Shown here one piece after another: positions 46,414 to 57,945 of a stretch of DNA of 64,000 nucleotides (position 1 is its first letter; each line of letters starts with the position of its first letter). The stretch covers positions 71,767,764 through 71,831,763 of the forward strand of contig NC_030683.2 in assembly GCF_000004195.4 (NCBI RefSeq), in the 5' to 3' direction. The DNA comes from Xenopus tropicalis. Lineage: Eukaryota; Chordata; Amphibia; Anura; Pipidae. A program made the translations under genes and the position numbers. The notes beneath the pieces were generated by a model. It worked only from the letters and a program-made list of their open reading frames with translations, made no database searches and had not been told where the DNA came from.

Positions 46414-46843
46414 TTCAACTAACCAGTGTTGATATTTGTTTTAGGGTGTTATTTATTATTTGTAAAAATAGTCTGAATTTGAACAGCTCCTGTGAACAAA
46501 AACATTTTTGTAAAGCATCTTATTATATCATATTTTTTCAAATGTGTAGTTTTGAAGATACAGACAAGGATCAGCCTTGCTAAGCTCTCATTGATCTCTT
46601 CTGCTTCATGTGCAAGATGTACCATTGCGTGACACGATTCAGGTAATCTGAGCAACGAAATGCAAATGAAGGAGAGGGAAGGCCTGCACAGTAACCAATG
46701 CAGTGTCAACTTCCTGTTTTGGGTAGAATGCAAACTGGGGTTGGTGATCCCTTCAGAAGACAGAGGAGAGAGCAAGGGAGGGAGCTTGTCAGCAGAACTG
46801 ATCCTGGTCTGGAGCTGCAAAATATCAACACTGGTTAGTTGAA
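46414..46843. mobile_element. Element bounded by 24-bp perfect inverted repeats
   Basis: 46414-46437 (TTCAACTAACCAGTGTTGAT followed by ATTT) is the exact reverse complement of 46820-46843. The interior has no transposase or clear frame. No target duplication could be defined, so the class is unknown; the inverted repeats could be internal to a larger element. Confidence 0.65.
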
Positions 46844-47129
46844 GTGTAGTTTAAAGAATTGGGCTATTGGGTTTAAAACAAAAACAAGATGTTCTATGCA
46901 TTAGGAGAAGGAAACTCAAAATCCCTGGGTGATACCAAAAGTTATGAACCCCCTAGTGATTACTATCATTTATCTGATACCCCTGGTTGGTTCTACTATT
47001 AGCAGAAAACTGCATCGGCTCAGGCTCTTTCAGGTAGCACCACAAGTGATCTTTTTCTTTTTGCTTCGTTTTTCTTCACTATCCTGGGGAGGACACATAA
47101 GCAGTACAGTGAACAAGCCAGTTTTTTTG

Positions 47130-47459
47130 TTAAAGGACATGTAAAACCTGCATTCTCCTACAATGTATATACATTGGGTGCATCTCTCCCACCTAAATGG
47201 CATAATTTGTACTGCATATATGAAAAGTTAGGAGAAAACAATAGGAGCAGACACCTAGAGCAGAGTAGACCGGAGGATGTGTTCCTGAGGGAGGGCACCT
47301 TGTGGGTTTAAGGAGAATAGGTAATCCAAGTGATTAAGGGGATGCTGCAGCTTTACTAGTAACCTTTGAACAACTAGGGGGCAGGTATTTAGAGATTTCA
47401 AAGAGACTGTTGACTGATTAAATTTGTGTGTGTGTGGGGGGGGGTTTATGTCCTTTTAA
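47130..47459. mobile_element. T2-type miniature element (330 bp)
   Basis: TTAA at 47130-47133 and 47456-47459; ends TTAAAGGACATGTAAAACC and, inverted, TTAAAAGGACATAAACCC. A GT-rich then G-rich tract lies before the right end. The element at 59282-59653 is a paralogous copy. Confidence 0.82.
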
Positions 47460-47627
47460 GTTCAGCTTTTCACTTTACTTTGCATGCATACCCACACGAA
47501 TAAAGAAGGAACAGGAAGAGAATCACTCCATGGTGCAGTTTTCTGCTAACATGAGCAGCGGTCTGGAGTATCAGGTAAGTGAATACAATCACCTAGTGAT
47601 TGTGACTTTTCTTCTCCTTTAAGCTAA

Positions 47628-48524
47628 TGTAACCCTATCCTCACCGCTTCTGGCTCTTTTGACAGTGTTACACTCCAAGTGTGGTGCTTACCTGATGGCA
47701 CAGGACAAACTTGAATCACTCCGCAGTGGTATTGGGAGAGACTGGGTACCTGGTACTTATTAGCGCAGTGCCTCCACCTAGTGGGATCCGGGAGTGCACC
47801 TACGGGTGGCCCCATTAGGAACAATAATAATGCACACACAGTACTTGATAACCGAAATAACTTTTAGCTGAAATAAAGGGGAAACTAATACACATAACAC
47901 TCCTATCAAAGTGGCAATAAGGGCCTTACTAACTATCTTTGCCAGCAAAAAATATCTCACTAACTATGTAAAGTCCTTTAGCTCAGTCCAAAGGAAACAG
48001 TCTATATACTGTAAATCTTTGAGCGCTCCTTTATTACTGTCACTTTAATTATACTCACTCCAGGGATCTCTGTGGATGCTTCACACAGAACCTTCAGGTG
48101 AGTCCAGCACCTACAGACCTGCAGTGCGACTACTAGCCCCTTTAGGTACTCAGATGGGATTCCCCTGCAGGTGTTTGTTCCTCCAGTCAGGACTCCTCAC
48201 AGGATCTCTGTCTCTCCAGGTACAGGATCTGCCTTCCCTGTACCAGCCTGTTCCAAAAGACAGCTTCTTATTGTGCTGCTCCTCTCTTTGAACCCACGTG
48301 CAGCTTCTGGAGCTCTGGAACTTTCTTTCTCCTCCTCCTGACTTCCTCTGCCAGGCTTTCCAGCTTCCTTTCCTTTTTGTGGCTCCCAGGCTGCTTTGCA
48401 ACTTCCTGCAGTTATGAGATTGCTGTTCAGGTTGTTGCACAGACACAGTCTCAGTGCCTGCTCCCCTACAGGGAACAGCAGCAGGAGGGGGGTAGGTGCA
48501 GGGACCCAGCACTACCTCCCTACA
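47628..48524 (-). mobile_element. Solo LTR (897 bp), probably minus orientation
   Basis: Ends TGTAACCC and CCTACA with perfect 4-bp flanks CTAA (47624-47627, 48525-48528). Read on the minus strand it begins TGTAGGG and ends GGGTTACA, matching the terminal sequences of the family A LTRs, so the minus orientation is favoured. The purine-rich interior (minus) and an AATAAA on the minus strand near 48030 fit. The CTGGCGCCC block of family A was not found, so it may be a related family. The 120-codon minus frame at 48150-48512 is not recognisable. Confidence 0.75.
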
Positions 48525-48684
48525 CTAATAAAAAATGCCCAATCATTTGGGAGTTTTAACCATGAAAGCAAAAAACATATAGTTGTGGAAAACATATAAT
48601 GAAGCAATAGAATTCTTAATAAATCAGATAAAATTGAATGTAGGACAGGCCAGACCAGGGATGAATAATATGTAGTTGGTAAAC

Positions 48685-49095
48685 TTAAAGGAAAAGTAAC
48701 ACAAATTTTTTTTAAGTACAAAATCTATTCTACCCTGTCCCAATAATTGCCCTATCCTGCAAACCATTTATTATTTTGAATGCTGTAGTACAAAATACCT
48801 GTTAAAAGTTGGCTTCCGGTCATTTGAAGGAAGGCGATATCGAGCCTAGCCTGACTCCTTCCTATACAGAAGGAAGGCTAGGCTCGATCAATCGATCGCT
48901 GCATAGTGGACGCTTCCCCTAATACTTCATCTGCAACGCTGTATCGCCTTTCTTCAAATGACCGGAAGCCAACTTTTAACAGGTATTTTGTACTGCAGAA
49001 TTCAAAATAATAAATGGTTTGCAGGATAGGGCAATTTTGGGGGCAGGATAGAATAGATTTTTTACTTAAAAATGTTTGTGTTACTTTTCCTTTAA
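48685..49095. mobile_element. T2-type miniature element with long inverted arms (411 bp)
   Basis: TTAA at 48685-48688 and 49092-49095; outer TTAAAGGAAAAGTAACAC is perfectly inverted at the right end. The inverted homology extends about 170 bp, through GGGCAATT, GTACAAAATACCTGTTAAAA and GACCGGAAGCCAAC. Inner second hairpin at 48848-48892 around AGCCTAGCC/GGCTAGGCT. A half copy lies at 19434-19580. Confidence 0.9.
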
Positions 49096-49136
49096 ATATA
49101 TTGCAATATATGTACAAACAAATGCTGTTTTGTTTA

Positions 49137-49330
49137 AAGGGGAGGGCAGCCATGTCGTGACACTCGCATGTGTATAATGAACGAGTGCCACAACTCATTA
49201 TGAACATGTGTGTGATGTAGGATGGTAAATCATATTTACTACTCCTACAACAGACACATGCGCATAATGAGCAAGCAGGGGTAGACTCGCTCATTATGTG
49301 CATGTGCTATAAACAGCATGGCCGCCCACA
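49137..49330. mobile_element. Imperfect foldback miniature element
   Basis: GGGCAGCCATG and CATGGCCGCCC, then GCATGTGTATAATGAACGAGTG and its near reverse complement around 49275-49305, form imperfect inverted arms. The target duplication was not identified. Confidence 0.55.
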
Positions 49331-52300
49331 CCAGGAGCTCCCTCCTGGTCTGGGCAGCCTAGCAATGGCAGTGCTGTATTTTTAAACAAAACTATTGCTT
49401 CCCCCAACCGGCTCTATTAGCCTGCACCTCTGGTGGGGGAAACAATTAGAGGGTGATAATGCACAGAATGTGTTAATATGCTATATATTGATAATGAGTG
49501 AGTGCAGATAACCTTTTGTTTTTATCTGTATGAATTTTATAGTCACAGCCTCACTACACCCCCACCTAACGGTTTAAATTTAGTGGTGAGAACAACTTTT
49601 CCTTTTGCCAGTGTGTTTAAGCACATATTTTTCACATAATTTGTGTGTTTTTTTATTAGGTAAAAAAAAATTGTTTTAAATTCCTACATCTTTAGAAGCA
49701 GTAGTGTAGCTAAATGTGTAATTTCGAGCAGAAATGAAAATATAAAGTCAGTAACAGAATCAACAATTATAGTGACAGGTAGACAAAAACTATAATGGGG
49801 ACATTGTTACAAAAGTGCAGAGAATCTAGAGGGAGTATTGTAAGATTAGAGCAGTTTTTACCAACCATTCATCTCTTACGTCTTGATGTTGCAATATGGC
49901 ACTCTGCCGGGATTGTTCATGGAAATAAAACTGCAGTAAATCTTTGTGATGCTTGGCTGATCTGCAGTTATTGCTAGAAAACAAAAATTAATCAAACTGC
50001 CCTATTTTTGCAGTGCCGGGAGCAAGGAGGATGCCAGAGTTCAACTGAACTATTTCTGCTTATTAAATATGAACTGAGGCGACAAGAGCTTATAGATATC
50101 AAATTAGGCATGTGGCGTCCACAAAAATAGTGTGAGCCATAAAATTTTTATATATCTATAAACTGCCTTGCCAAGAAAAGACACTAGAGGAGTCTACAAA
50201 GCTTACCCCTAGGTTAGAAGACAGACTGATAGTGCAGTAAACATTAGTCACCCAGCTTTGGTACAGAGCACAAGATGAAAGGATGGTGAATAGATAAAAT
50301 AAATATGTCAATACCCACCGCAGAAACACGGAATGAAATAAAAAATGTCTAAAATTGTCTTTTGTCTATTTAACTCACAAAGAAAAGATATATTTTCATA
50401 TCTCGTTGCATAACTGCACTATATGAGTATAACAATGGGTGTATTTTATCAGTTATATGATCTCTTTTTTAGCATAGGCGAAGTCATTTTGTTGTTGTTG
50501 TGTTTGTGTTTATTCATTTTTAATGTGGCCAGCAATTCTAACCTTGTGTTAATGATCATGGTACGAAAGCTGACAAGTACAAACAATGTCATAAAGGTCA
50601 GGACTCCATGTAGCGTGTTTATCGGTAGCTAGACTGTAACATTTATTCTTATTTTCATTTTGGCTTATATAAATGCATTTTTGTACCTGAAACAGTGGTT
50701 CTGTTTATTTCTCACGGAATTTAGCAAATTAAATGGTTCATGAGAAAATTAAGGTTATTGCTGATATATTTTGAAGACACCTGCTCTGTCGGATTCAGGT
50801 ACATTACACAAAACCTGTTCAGATTACATCAGAAGATCAGTAGTGGCAAACTAATTAAGCCCTTGAATTCAGAGGCAGAACAAAAAGTATACAATCAAAA
50901 ATAATAGAACTCTTGGGCTCTAACCTACTCTAACTAAAAGACTAACAGACCAATTTCTGTCTCAACCTTCTCTGAAGTGACCCTCAAGCTGGGCTTTCTT
51001 TCTGGTGTTGGTTTGCTAAGACCTCACTGCACTGCTGCTCCTTCTTAAGCTTAAGCCTCTAGCAGTGGCCAGGATCCTCTTAACATCATTTTAGGCTGTA
51101 TCTTCTTATTTATTCCTGGAATAAATCAGCTGAGCTTATTAAACTACACACAATATACTAGGTAGAAAGTAAGGTAGAAAATACTAGGCAGAAACTGAGG
51201 AGTTATGCTGGTTCCAGTCTAGAGAGCTGCTGAACAAAAACCTAAATAATTAAAATAATAAAAAATGAAGGTTGCAATTGCAAATTGACTCAAAATATCT
51301 CTACATCATACTAAAACTAATGGGCATTAACCCATGGCAATCAGTGGTTAGTTTTGCCCAGTCTTTATAGATGAGCCCCACTGTCTCTAAACCTGCTCCC
51401 TTTCCTAAAGTAGGTGGTTTCTGATACAGTGTCTGTACCCAGAATGTATTAAGCATAAGGAGGGTATTGCTGCTATACCCTGTTGTTCATTGCTTGTACC
51501 CTTACCTATGGCACCAAAGATTTTTGCTGTGGGAAAAGCTGTTAGGTGAAAAAGAAGTGAACTTTGCACATCTCTCTTTCCTCTACTTAATTTTCCATTT
51601 ACTGGTACTTGTCATTAATTATGAAAAGCACATCTTGTCTATTTCGGTTCATAACCTGTATACTTAGAAATGATGAAAGTCTCACTCTGCAAAATGAAAT
51701 CCTACCAAAATTTCTAAACTAATGTACAGTATTAAAATGAAAATAACTATAGGTTTCTTGTGTCTTGTTTGAGATTCCTGTGAAATGCTCCTGGCATTTT
51801 TTTCATCTGTCACAAAGGAGTGCCAGATCTGCTAACATGGCAGACATTAATTGGCTTGATGTGTTCTTCGGTTCACAAAATGCCAGGATACAGATTTACT
51901 TCCATCTTTTGTCTGCATAACAAGCTTCAAAAACTTTGTAATACTTGTTAGAAGAATTCTTCCTGTCACAAGCAGAAACACTATTAATATTTTACTATTC
52001 TATAAATCTGTGGGCTTGTCATCACCACCTCTACATGTAGTCAGAATCACTGCACATTTTCAGGTACTCTATAAAAAAAATGAGATTTTTACAGAAGAGA
52101 GAAAAAGAGCTCAAAAATTTTACTCTGTAAGTCAGAAAAGTTTATTTAGCACATGTATATAAATGGGTGTTTGTATGAATGTGACTCTTCAAAAGTCAAT
52201 CTCACTTCCCTCCCCCAGAACATTTAAACCCAAAGTGCCAAAGATCATTCTATGCTGTGACTTGGCTATTGTTTGCATTGCCACAACTGCTTGATGTGTT

Positions 52301-53587
52301 ACCAGTGTTCCAATGTGCCTTCATACTGGTCTAGGTAACTAAGCCAGCATGCTGAAGCTTGTCAGAAGACTGGTGAAGCAATACATGGAGAATCTATTAA
52401 TGAACACAACCATCTACCCATATTACCAACCACCCATCTTGCTATTAGATGCTACTGACTTCTCCATTACTAAAGGTTATTGCAGCAACTACTTCCACCC
52501 TCCTTTTGCCTTTTGTCATGACTTTGTCCAGTTTTAATTAGCTTTGTTTTGCTCTATAAATGAAGATATTCTCTTTAAAAGATTTTGTGGAATACCAGTA
52601 AAGCCTAGACCTCATTTAAATAACACAGTGTAGAGTAGATAATGATCACCACTGATGGAGGCAGAAGGGATCTATAATCTAGGGATGATAACCAGCAGAA
52701 TAGACACCAAATGGCATCAACACAAAGTTTGCCCAGATGCAATAACCTGTAGAAACCAACAAGATGTTTGCTTTTAAAAAGGTGACTAGTAAATTCTACT
52801 AGTAAACTTGGTTGCTATAGGTTGCTTTGCACCTTTCATTACATAAATCCCATTGTTTCCTGTTACTAAAAATATTACCCATAGTAATATATATATATAT
52901 ATATATATATATAGTATATATATATTTTTTCCCCCCCTCCTTCATTCAAAATAACTACCTGTAATAAACTATGTAAAGATGTTTACCAATAAAGACACAT
53001 AGACCCAGATTTCCAAAAAATCAGTAACTGCAATGAAGCTTGTATTCCCGAAACTACAGATTTGATCAGATCTACAGTAAGTTCCATTGTGCCTTGATTT
53101 ATCAGCAACCTTCTGTATATCACCAAACTTACTGTAACATTTAATTAACCTTTTCACATACTTGTATAACTTCACTCACAAAACTGGGATTCTGTATTTA
53201 TAAGACTTTGTGGTTCTCCAAGCCAGTTAAGGGTAATTTTTGGGAACAGTGACCTGTGGCTAGCCCCTAGTATAGAGCACTAACTGTATTAGTCAGCTTT
53301 CTGTCCAAGAGGTGTGGGTTGGGAAGGCAAGTAGGCACATGCCCTATAGCAAAAGGACAGGGATATTCTTTACCTCCTGATGATGTGGCCTGCTCTTATC
53401 ACAAGATTTCCATTCCTAGGGATGCAGAAGCTTGTTAAATGAGCACTCTTGTGTTCCACTGTGTTCTGCCACTCGTGCTCTGAGGGAGTAAATGGCCCCT
53501 TTTTGTCTGTGAAATAGAAAGATATGTCAGTAGCAAAATACTGAATTTTTCATTACTGATACTCCTTCTTTTCATATTGCTGTAGCA
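49331..53587. other. No recognised feature apart from a TA microsatellite
   Basis: Long AT-rich interval. (TA)n lies at about 52885-52930. None of the 60-70 codon frames has a recognised motif; 50423-50632 has a hydrophobic stretch but no splice or family context. Confidence 0.5.
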
Positions 53588-53592
53588 ACAGT

Positions 53593-54172
53593 TGTTCTGT
53601 CCTCACCATGTGTTACCCTGATGTAGTATGTAACTTGACATACAGCTAAAACTTCCCAAACTCCAATAAAGAGATAAAGAGACCAAGGGTGAAATCTGTA
53701 GAACTTTACAGGGTGATTGTGGAAAATAAGTGGTGAAACTGTAAAAAATGAAATAAACACAATGATGAGTATATGGCAAATATACTAACACATATAACAG
53801 CTGCAACTTATACATTAATGCTGGATCAAGTTATATGCCACAGTGTCTCTGAAGTGCTGGCAGCTTTTTAATGGTGGCTCAGTCCAGTTTTTATGACCAT
53901 AGTGCTTACTAGCGATGCTACCATGGGGGAGAAGATGGATATTGTGTGCTTCTTCCACAGCATGGGCTACAAAATGGAGTCTGGACTCCCTCAATGCACA
54001 GCAATTAGTCCCATGTCAGGAGTATGGTGGTTCCAGAGGGTCAGAGGCTCCACAGAAAATGAATACCTGCATTTACAGCAAACAGCAAGCAGAGGGAGTC
54101 TGTATAACAGTATTCACTGTTAATGAGCAACAATAAACAACAAATGATGGAAACTATGCTGGAGACATGACA
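53593..54172 (-). mobile_element. BEL/Pao LTR (580 bp, minus strand)
   Basis: On the minus strand it begins TGTCATGTCTCC (54172) and ends GACAGAACA (53593). The first ~48 bp recur at 54575-54623. The 5-bp sequence ACAGT flanks the whole derivative at 53588-53592 and 54624-54628. This is the 3' LTR, directly after the integrase remnant. The three open frames on both strands in this stretch have no motif. Confidence 0.82.
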
Positions 54173-54574
54173 CTCCCCATCTGGTATCTATGGATGCCAC
54201 CACTTTATTCCTCAGGAGATAACAACAGGGTCAGTTCAGATACTGGTCTGAGGAATAATTTGGTTTCTCCTTGTTTGGAGATTTTAACTTCAACTTTGCG
54301 GACTCTTCTGTCCTCGCTAAGAAATGTTTTGGCAACAAGACCTAAAGGCCATTCATTTCTTTGTGACTGGCAGTCTTTCACAAGAATAATGTCACCAGGC
54401 TTAAGGTTGGGTTTGGCGGTTTGTCATTTGTTTGATGGCTGCAGAGTAGAAATGTATTGCTTTCTCCATCTATCCCAAAGGGTGTTTGCAAGACACTGTA
54501 CTTGTCTCCACTGACGCTTGTACAAGTCTTTGTTAGTAAATTCCCCGGAAGGAGCACTCACTGTCACAGTTTTT
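54173..54574 (-). pseudogene. BEL/Pao integrase C-terminal remnant
   Basis: The minus strand encodes LYKRQWRQVQCLANTLWDRW, RKQYISTLQ, LKPGDIILVKD, QRNEWPLGLVAK and LFLRPVSEL, the C-terminal domain (DUF5641 type) that follows integrase in BEL/Pao retrotransposons. A stop after LQPSNK interrupts it. The rest of pol, gag and most of the 5' LTR are deleted, as the LTR start abuts the integrase directly. The family job is cDNA insertion; this piece lacks the catalytic core. Confidence 0.85.
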
Positions 54575-54623
54575 TGAGCAAAAATAAACAACAAATGATG
54601 GAAGCAATACTGGAGACATGACA
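54575..54623 (-). mobile_element. Truncated 5' LTR of the BEL/Pao derivative
   Basis: First 48-49 bp of the LTR (minus strand), homologous to 54125-54172, carrying AATAAACAACAAATGATGG on the plus strand. It is followed outward by the target duplication ACAGT. Confidence 0.82.
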
Positions 54624-54628
54624 ACAGT

Positions 54629-56016
54629 GCTAACAGGGTTGCCCTGAACTGCCCCTATGACTACTAAACAGTAGAACACATGTTACAATAAAACTCTTGG
54701 ATGAAGATTGTTTTCTTCTTCAAGAAGCTGGTCCCTTTGATGTTTAAAAAAAAAAAAAGTTTTCACTATAACCTTACCCCATAGGCTCTTAATTTTTAGC
54801 CATTTTCTTCCAATGTAATAAAAAGGAGAGCATAAATCTACTGCATCCTTATATAATACTAGAAATGTCAACTGATTCTGTCATATGAGACACCTCGGCA
54901 CTCACATGCAATTATGTACCCCTACTAGTAAAACAATCAACCAGCCAGGTAGTACAGGGGACATGTGCCTGGTAAGGCTATTAACCTTGCCATAATGCAA
55001 ACTGATTTCTTATGAGATCAAACTCTGCAGATTGCAATATTATAGCAATAAATATGCATCATTTCAATTTTTGCCTGCATTACACATCCACTCATGACTA
55101 GACCCGCCCTAATCCACTCACATCTACCCTAATCTTGCACCTTTCTGATAAATCCCAATCCATTTTTGTTGCAGAATTGAAAAGTGTTAATAGGAAAATG
55201 ACATCTGACAAATATGGTAATTAGTGCTGCAGCGTGTGTAGGTATTTGGCAGCTCTTAGTTCACTTTACCCTTGGAAATTGCTAACTTGAACATCAAGTT
55301 ATGGCTCTTTGGAGCTCACTAATAGAACTTGTTAGTTGACACTGTTGACACTCAGTATTGTAGATAAATAATGTGAAATTTTTGCTTCTGTTAGTTTTGA
55401 GATTGTCTCAAATCAAAACAAAACAGTTATTCAGTCCATTTTCAGTTAGCACCTGGTAACATTTCTCCCATTATGTGACAACGTTGTTATACTACTCGAC
55501 CCAAAACTTCCAGTTTCTGATTTGAGCTATATCAAATCTTGGTGGCAAGATGACAGATTTCAGGTTAATTTATTACTTCAACTAATTTAAACTCAACTTC
55601 TCTTATTTTCTTCTGGCATCTTGCCCTTTGCAGCCTACAACCTGTAATTGTATGATATTATTTCCAGAGATTAATGTGCATTGCTTATTAGGACATAAAG
55701 ATTATTTTCTGTGAACCCAAAACATTTAGCACTGTATAAAACCACAGAGATCAAGACATGTAAGGATAACCAATATCTAAATATGCATTAAATAAAAACT
55801 AGTGGTGCCCTGAATACATGCAAAAATAAAAATAAAATAGAATTACATTTCTAATGAGAGAATAATGGACAGCTAATGTACTGATGCAAAACCTGGGGAT
55901 ATGTTGTCTGCTTGAGTACAGGAAATGAAACCCCCATAAATGGGAAGGGAGAAATATCTTAGGTAATATAAGTATGCTGATTTAATTTCCTTTAATTTGT
56001 TTGTAAAATAAGAGGC
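54629..56016. other. No recognised feature
   Basis: AT-rich, short poly-A; no repeat or coding signal named. Confidence 0.45.
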
Positions 56017-56391
56017 CTATTACTAAGATACCAATAGCAGTATTGGGGAGCTCAACCCTCTGTTAACTTACCCAAACGGGTATCAGGTGCAAATACTTGA
56101 AGAACCTCACCTTGCATGGGGGTCAATATCCAACAGCAAAAAAATCCAGTAGCACACTGAAGATGCAAGCCGTAAAAAAATTGTATTTTATTTGCCCAAG
56201 TACATATAAACAAGCAAAGAGCAACGTTTCGGGACCCTCTGGACCCTTTCTCAAGCTTGAGAAAGGGTCCGGAGGGTCCCGAAACGTTGCTCTTTGCTTG
56301 TTTATATGTACTTGGGCAAATAAAATACAATTTTTTTACGGCTTGCATCTTCAGTGTGCTACTGGATTTTTTTGCTATTACTAAGATACCA
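56017..56391. mobile_element. Palindromic insertion with 17-bp direct repeats
   Basis: CTATTACTAAGATACCA occurs at 56017-56033 and again at 56375-56391, a 17-bp target duplication. Between them is a ~100-bp unique segment and a 242-bp palindrome (56135-56376). Variable-length duplications of this size are typical of target-primed reverse transcription. The inverted arrangement and the GAAACGTTGC motif fit Penelope-like elements, but no coding sequence is present, so the family is inferred. Confidence 0.75.
56135..56376. repeat. 242-bp palindrome, one mismatch, no spacer
   Basis: Centred at 56255/56256 in TCAAGCTTGA. The arms are 121 bp each and differ at one position (CTCT versus CTCC near 56239/56272). 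Each arm contains GGGTCCC-GAAACGTTGC and AAATACAATTTTTTTACGG. The 95- and 118-codon frames on the two strands are the same peptide read from either arm and not genes. Confidence 0.95.
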
Positions 56392-56967
56392 GTCACAGGT
56401 AAGTCCACCTTCCCTTAATGCACTCCTACACAGCCATTCCTCAATAAAAATTGGTCCCTTATTATCTCTTCCTGGTGCGATGCTATGCTGGTGCTCTTTC
56501 TAGTGTCTTCCCAATGGGGGCTTATTCTCTAGGCTGGTGTACCACACATCTTCTCTTTGATTAGCTCAGCAGATTCTACTTCCTTACTGAATTCTGAAGC
56601 AAAATCTTTGTTGGAAAATAGCTAGGGGTTCATTAAAGTCTCTGGTAGTACCCCATTTCCTGCAAGGCCACCAATTCCAAACTCTTTGAGGTACTTTCTG
56701 AAGCAGAGATATGTGTGGAAAAATCTTGAGAAAACCAAAGCTGTTGTATGGGGTAACTACCCTAAGTGGTGCTGTAATGAGCAAGACCTATGTTGTCAAT
56801 TTGCCAGTGGAACAGGCTGTTCTGGTTAATAGACAAAAACTGTGATTTGCTGTTACTTTTGCCATCTTGGAGTCTACACTGATAAAAGATTGATAAGAGA
56901 TACCGGCTCTGCACTTCAGGCAGGCACTATGTTCTGTTTTATACTTTCGCACCTAGAAAGTTTGAAA

Positions 56968-57122
56968 CCGGTGGGATGGCATATGCCACGGCGCGGTTTC
57001 CCTGAAATTGTGGAAGTTGCCTTGAGAGGAAACTTCCACGATTTCAGGGATATTACGCCGCTGCGTATGCCACCCCACTGGCGATTTACGTTTTCGCCGG
57101 GTGGGATGGCATTTCAGGGAGA
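56968..57122. mobile_element. Harbinger-like fragment
   Basis: GGTGGGATGGCATATGCC, AGTTGCCTTGAGAGG and GCGTATGCCACCCCACTGGC match the interior of the complete element at 63264-63502. It includes an inverted pair GAAATTGTGGAAGTT and AACTTCCACGATTTC. Termini are missing. Confidence 0.65.
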
Positions 57123-57234
57123 TTAAAGGAGCGAGAGGACCATGAGCTATCCATCACAATTCTGACATGCTGAGAGACGAATACCAGAGCTGTAGTGCAG
57201 ATCGCTGCCTTAACCCCTTACCTAACAAGAAGCC

Positions 57235-57945
57235 GGAGAGACATGATTGAGTTAGAGAGGGTCCAGAGAAGGACAACTAACAAGGTGGTAAAGGGTATGG
57301 AAAGTCTCAGTTATGAAGAAAGTTGGGTCTGTTTACACTGGAGAAGAGGCGCTTAAGAGGTGACATGATAACTATGTATAAATATATAAGAGGATCATAT
57401 AATAACCTTTCTAATGTTTTATTTACCAGTAGGTCCTTCCAACAGACAAGAGGGCACCCACTCCGTTTAGAAGAAGGGATGTTCCATTTAAATATTCGGA
57501 AAGGATTTTTTACTGTGAGAGCTGTGAAGTTGTGGAATTCCCTCCCCGAATCAGTTGTGCTGGCTGATACATTATATAACTTTAAGAAGGGGCTGGATGG
57601 CTTCTTAGCAAGTGAGGGAATACAGGGTTATGGGAGATAGCTCTCAGTACAAGTGAGGGAATACAGGGTTATGGGAGATAGCTCTCAGTACAAGTGAGGG
57701 AATACAGGGTTATGGGAGATAGCTCTTAGTACAAGCTAATCCAGGGACTGGTCCGATTGCCATCTTGGAGTCACAAAGAAATTTTTTCCCCTCTGCGGCA
57801 AATTAGAGAGGTTTCAGATGGGGTTTTTTGCCTTCCTCTGGATCAACTAGAAGTTAGGCAGGTTATATATAGGCATTATGGTTGAACGTGATGGACGTAT
57901 GTCTTTTTCCAGCCCAACTTACTATGTTACTATGTTACTATAAGA
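57235..57945 (+). mobile_element. CR1-type LINE 3' end
   Basis: After ELERVQRRTTN (frame-shifted) a 105-codon frame at 57323-57640 reads LFTLEKRRLRGDMITMYKYI, TRGHPLRLEE, FFTVRAVKLWNSLPE and FKKGLDGFL, the C-terminal end of a CR1-type ORF2. The 3' UTR follows, with a 41-bp triplication (57612-57734), GATTGCCATCTTGGAGTC near 57758, and a terminal TACTATGTTACTATG. The copy is 5'-truncated. Confidence 0.85.
57612..57734. repeat. 41-bp triplication
   Basis: GTGAGGGAATACAGGGTTAT, followed by GGGAGATAGCTCTCAGTACAA, occurs at 57612, 57653 and 57694. The units are almost identical, so the expansion is recent. It begins in the last codons of the LINE frame and runs into the 3' UTR. Confidence 0.9.

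Noticed and set aside
48150..48512. 120-codon minus-strand frame
   Set aside because: Located in an LTR-like unit; arginine/glutamine-rich because of the purine-rich strand, no family motif.
50423..50632. 69-codon hydrophobic frame, possible receptor exon
   Set aside because: Single hydrophobic run with no conserved receptor motif or splice sites; I could not support a gene.
53893..54514. Plus-strand frames of 73-115 codons
   Set aside because: They lie in the BEL/Pao LTR and antisense to the integrase remnant.
56052..56408. 118-codon minus and 95-codon plus frames with almost identical peptides
   Set aside because: The identity follows from the palindrome; the same arm is read from either strand.
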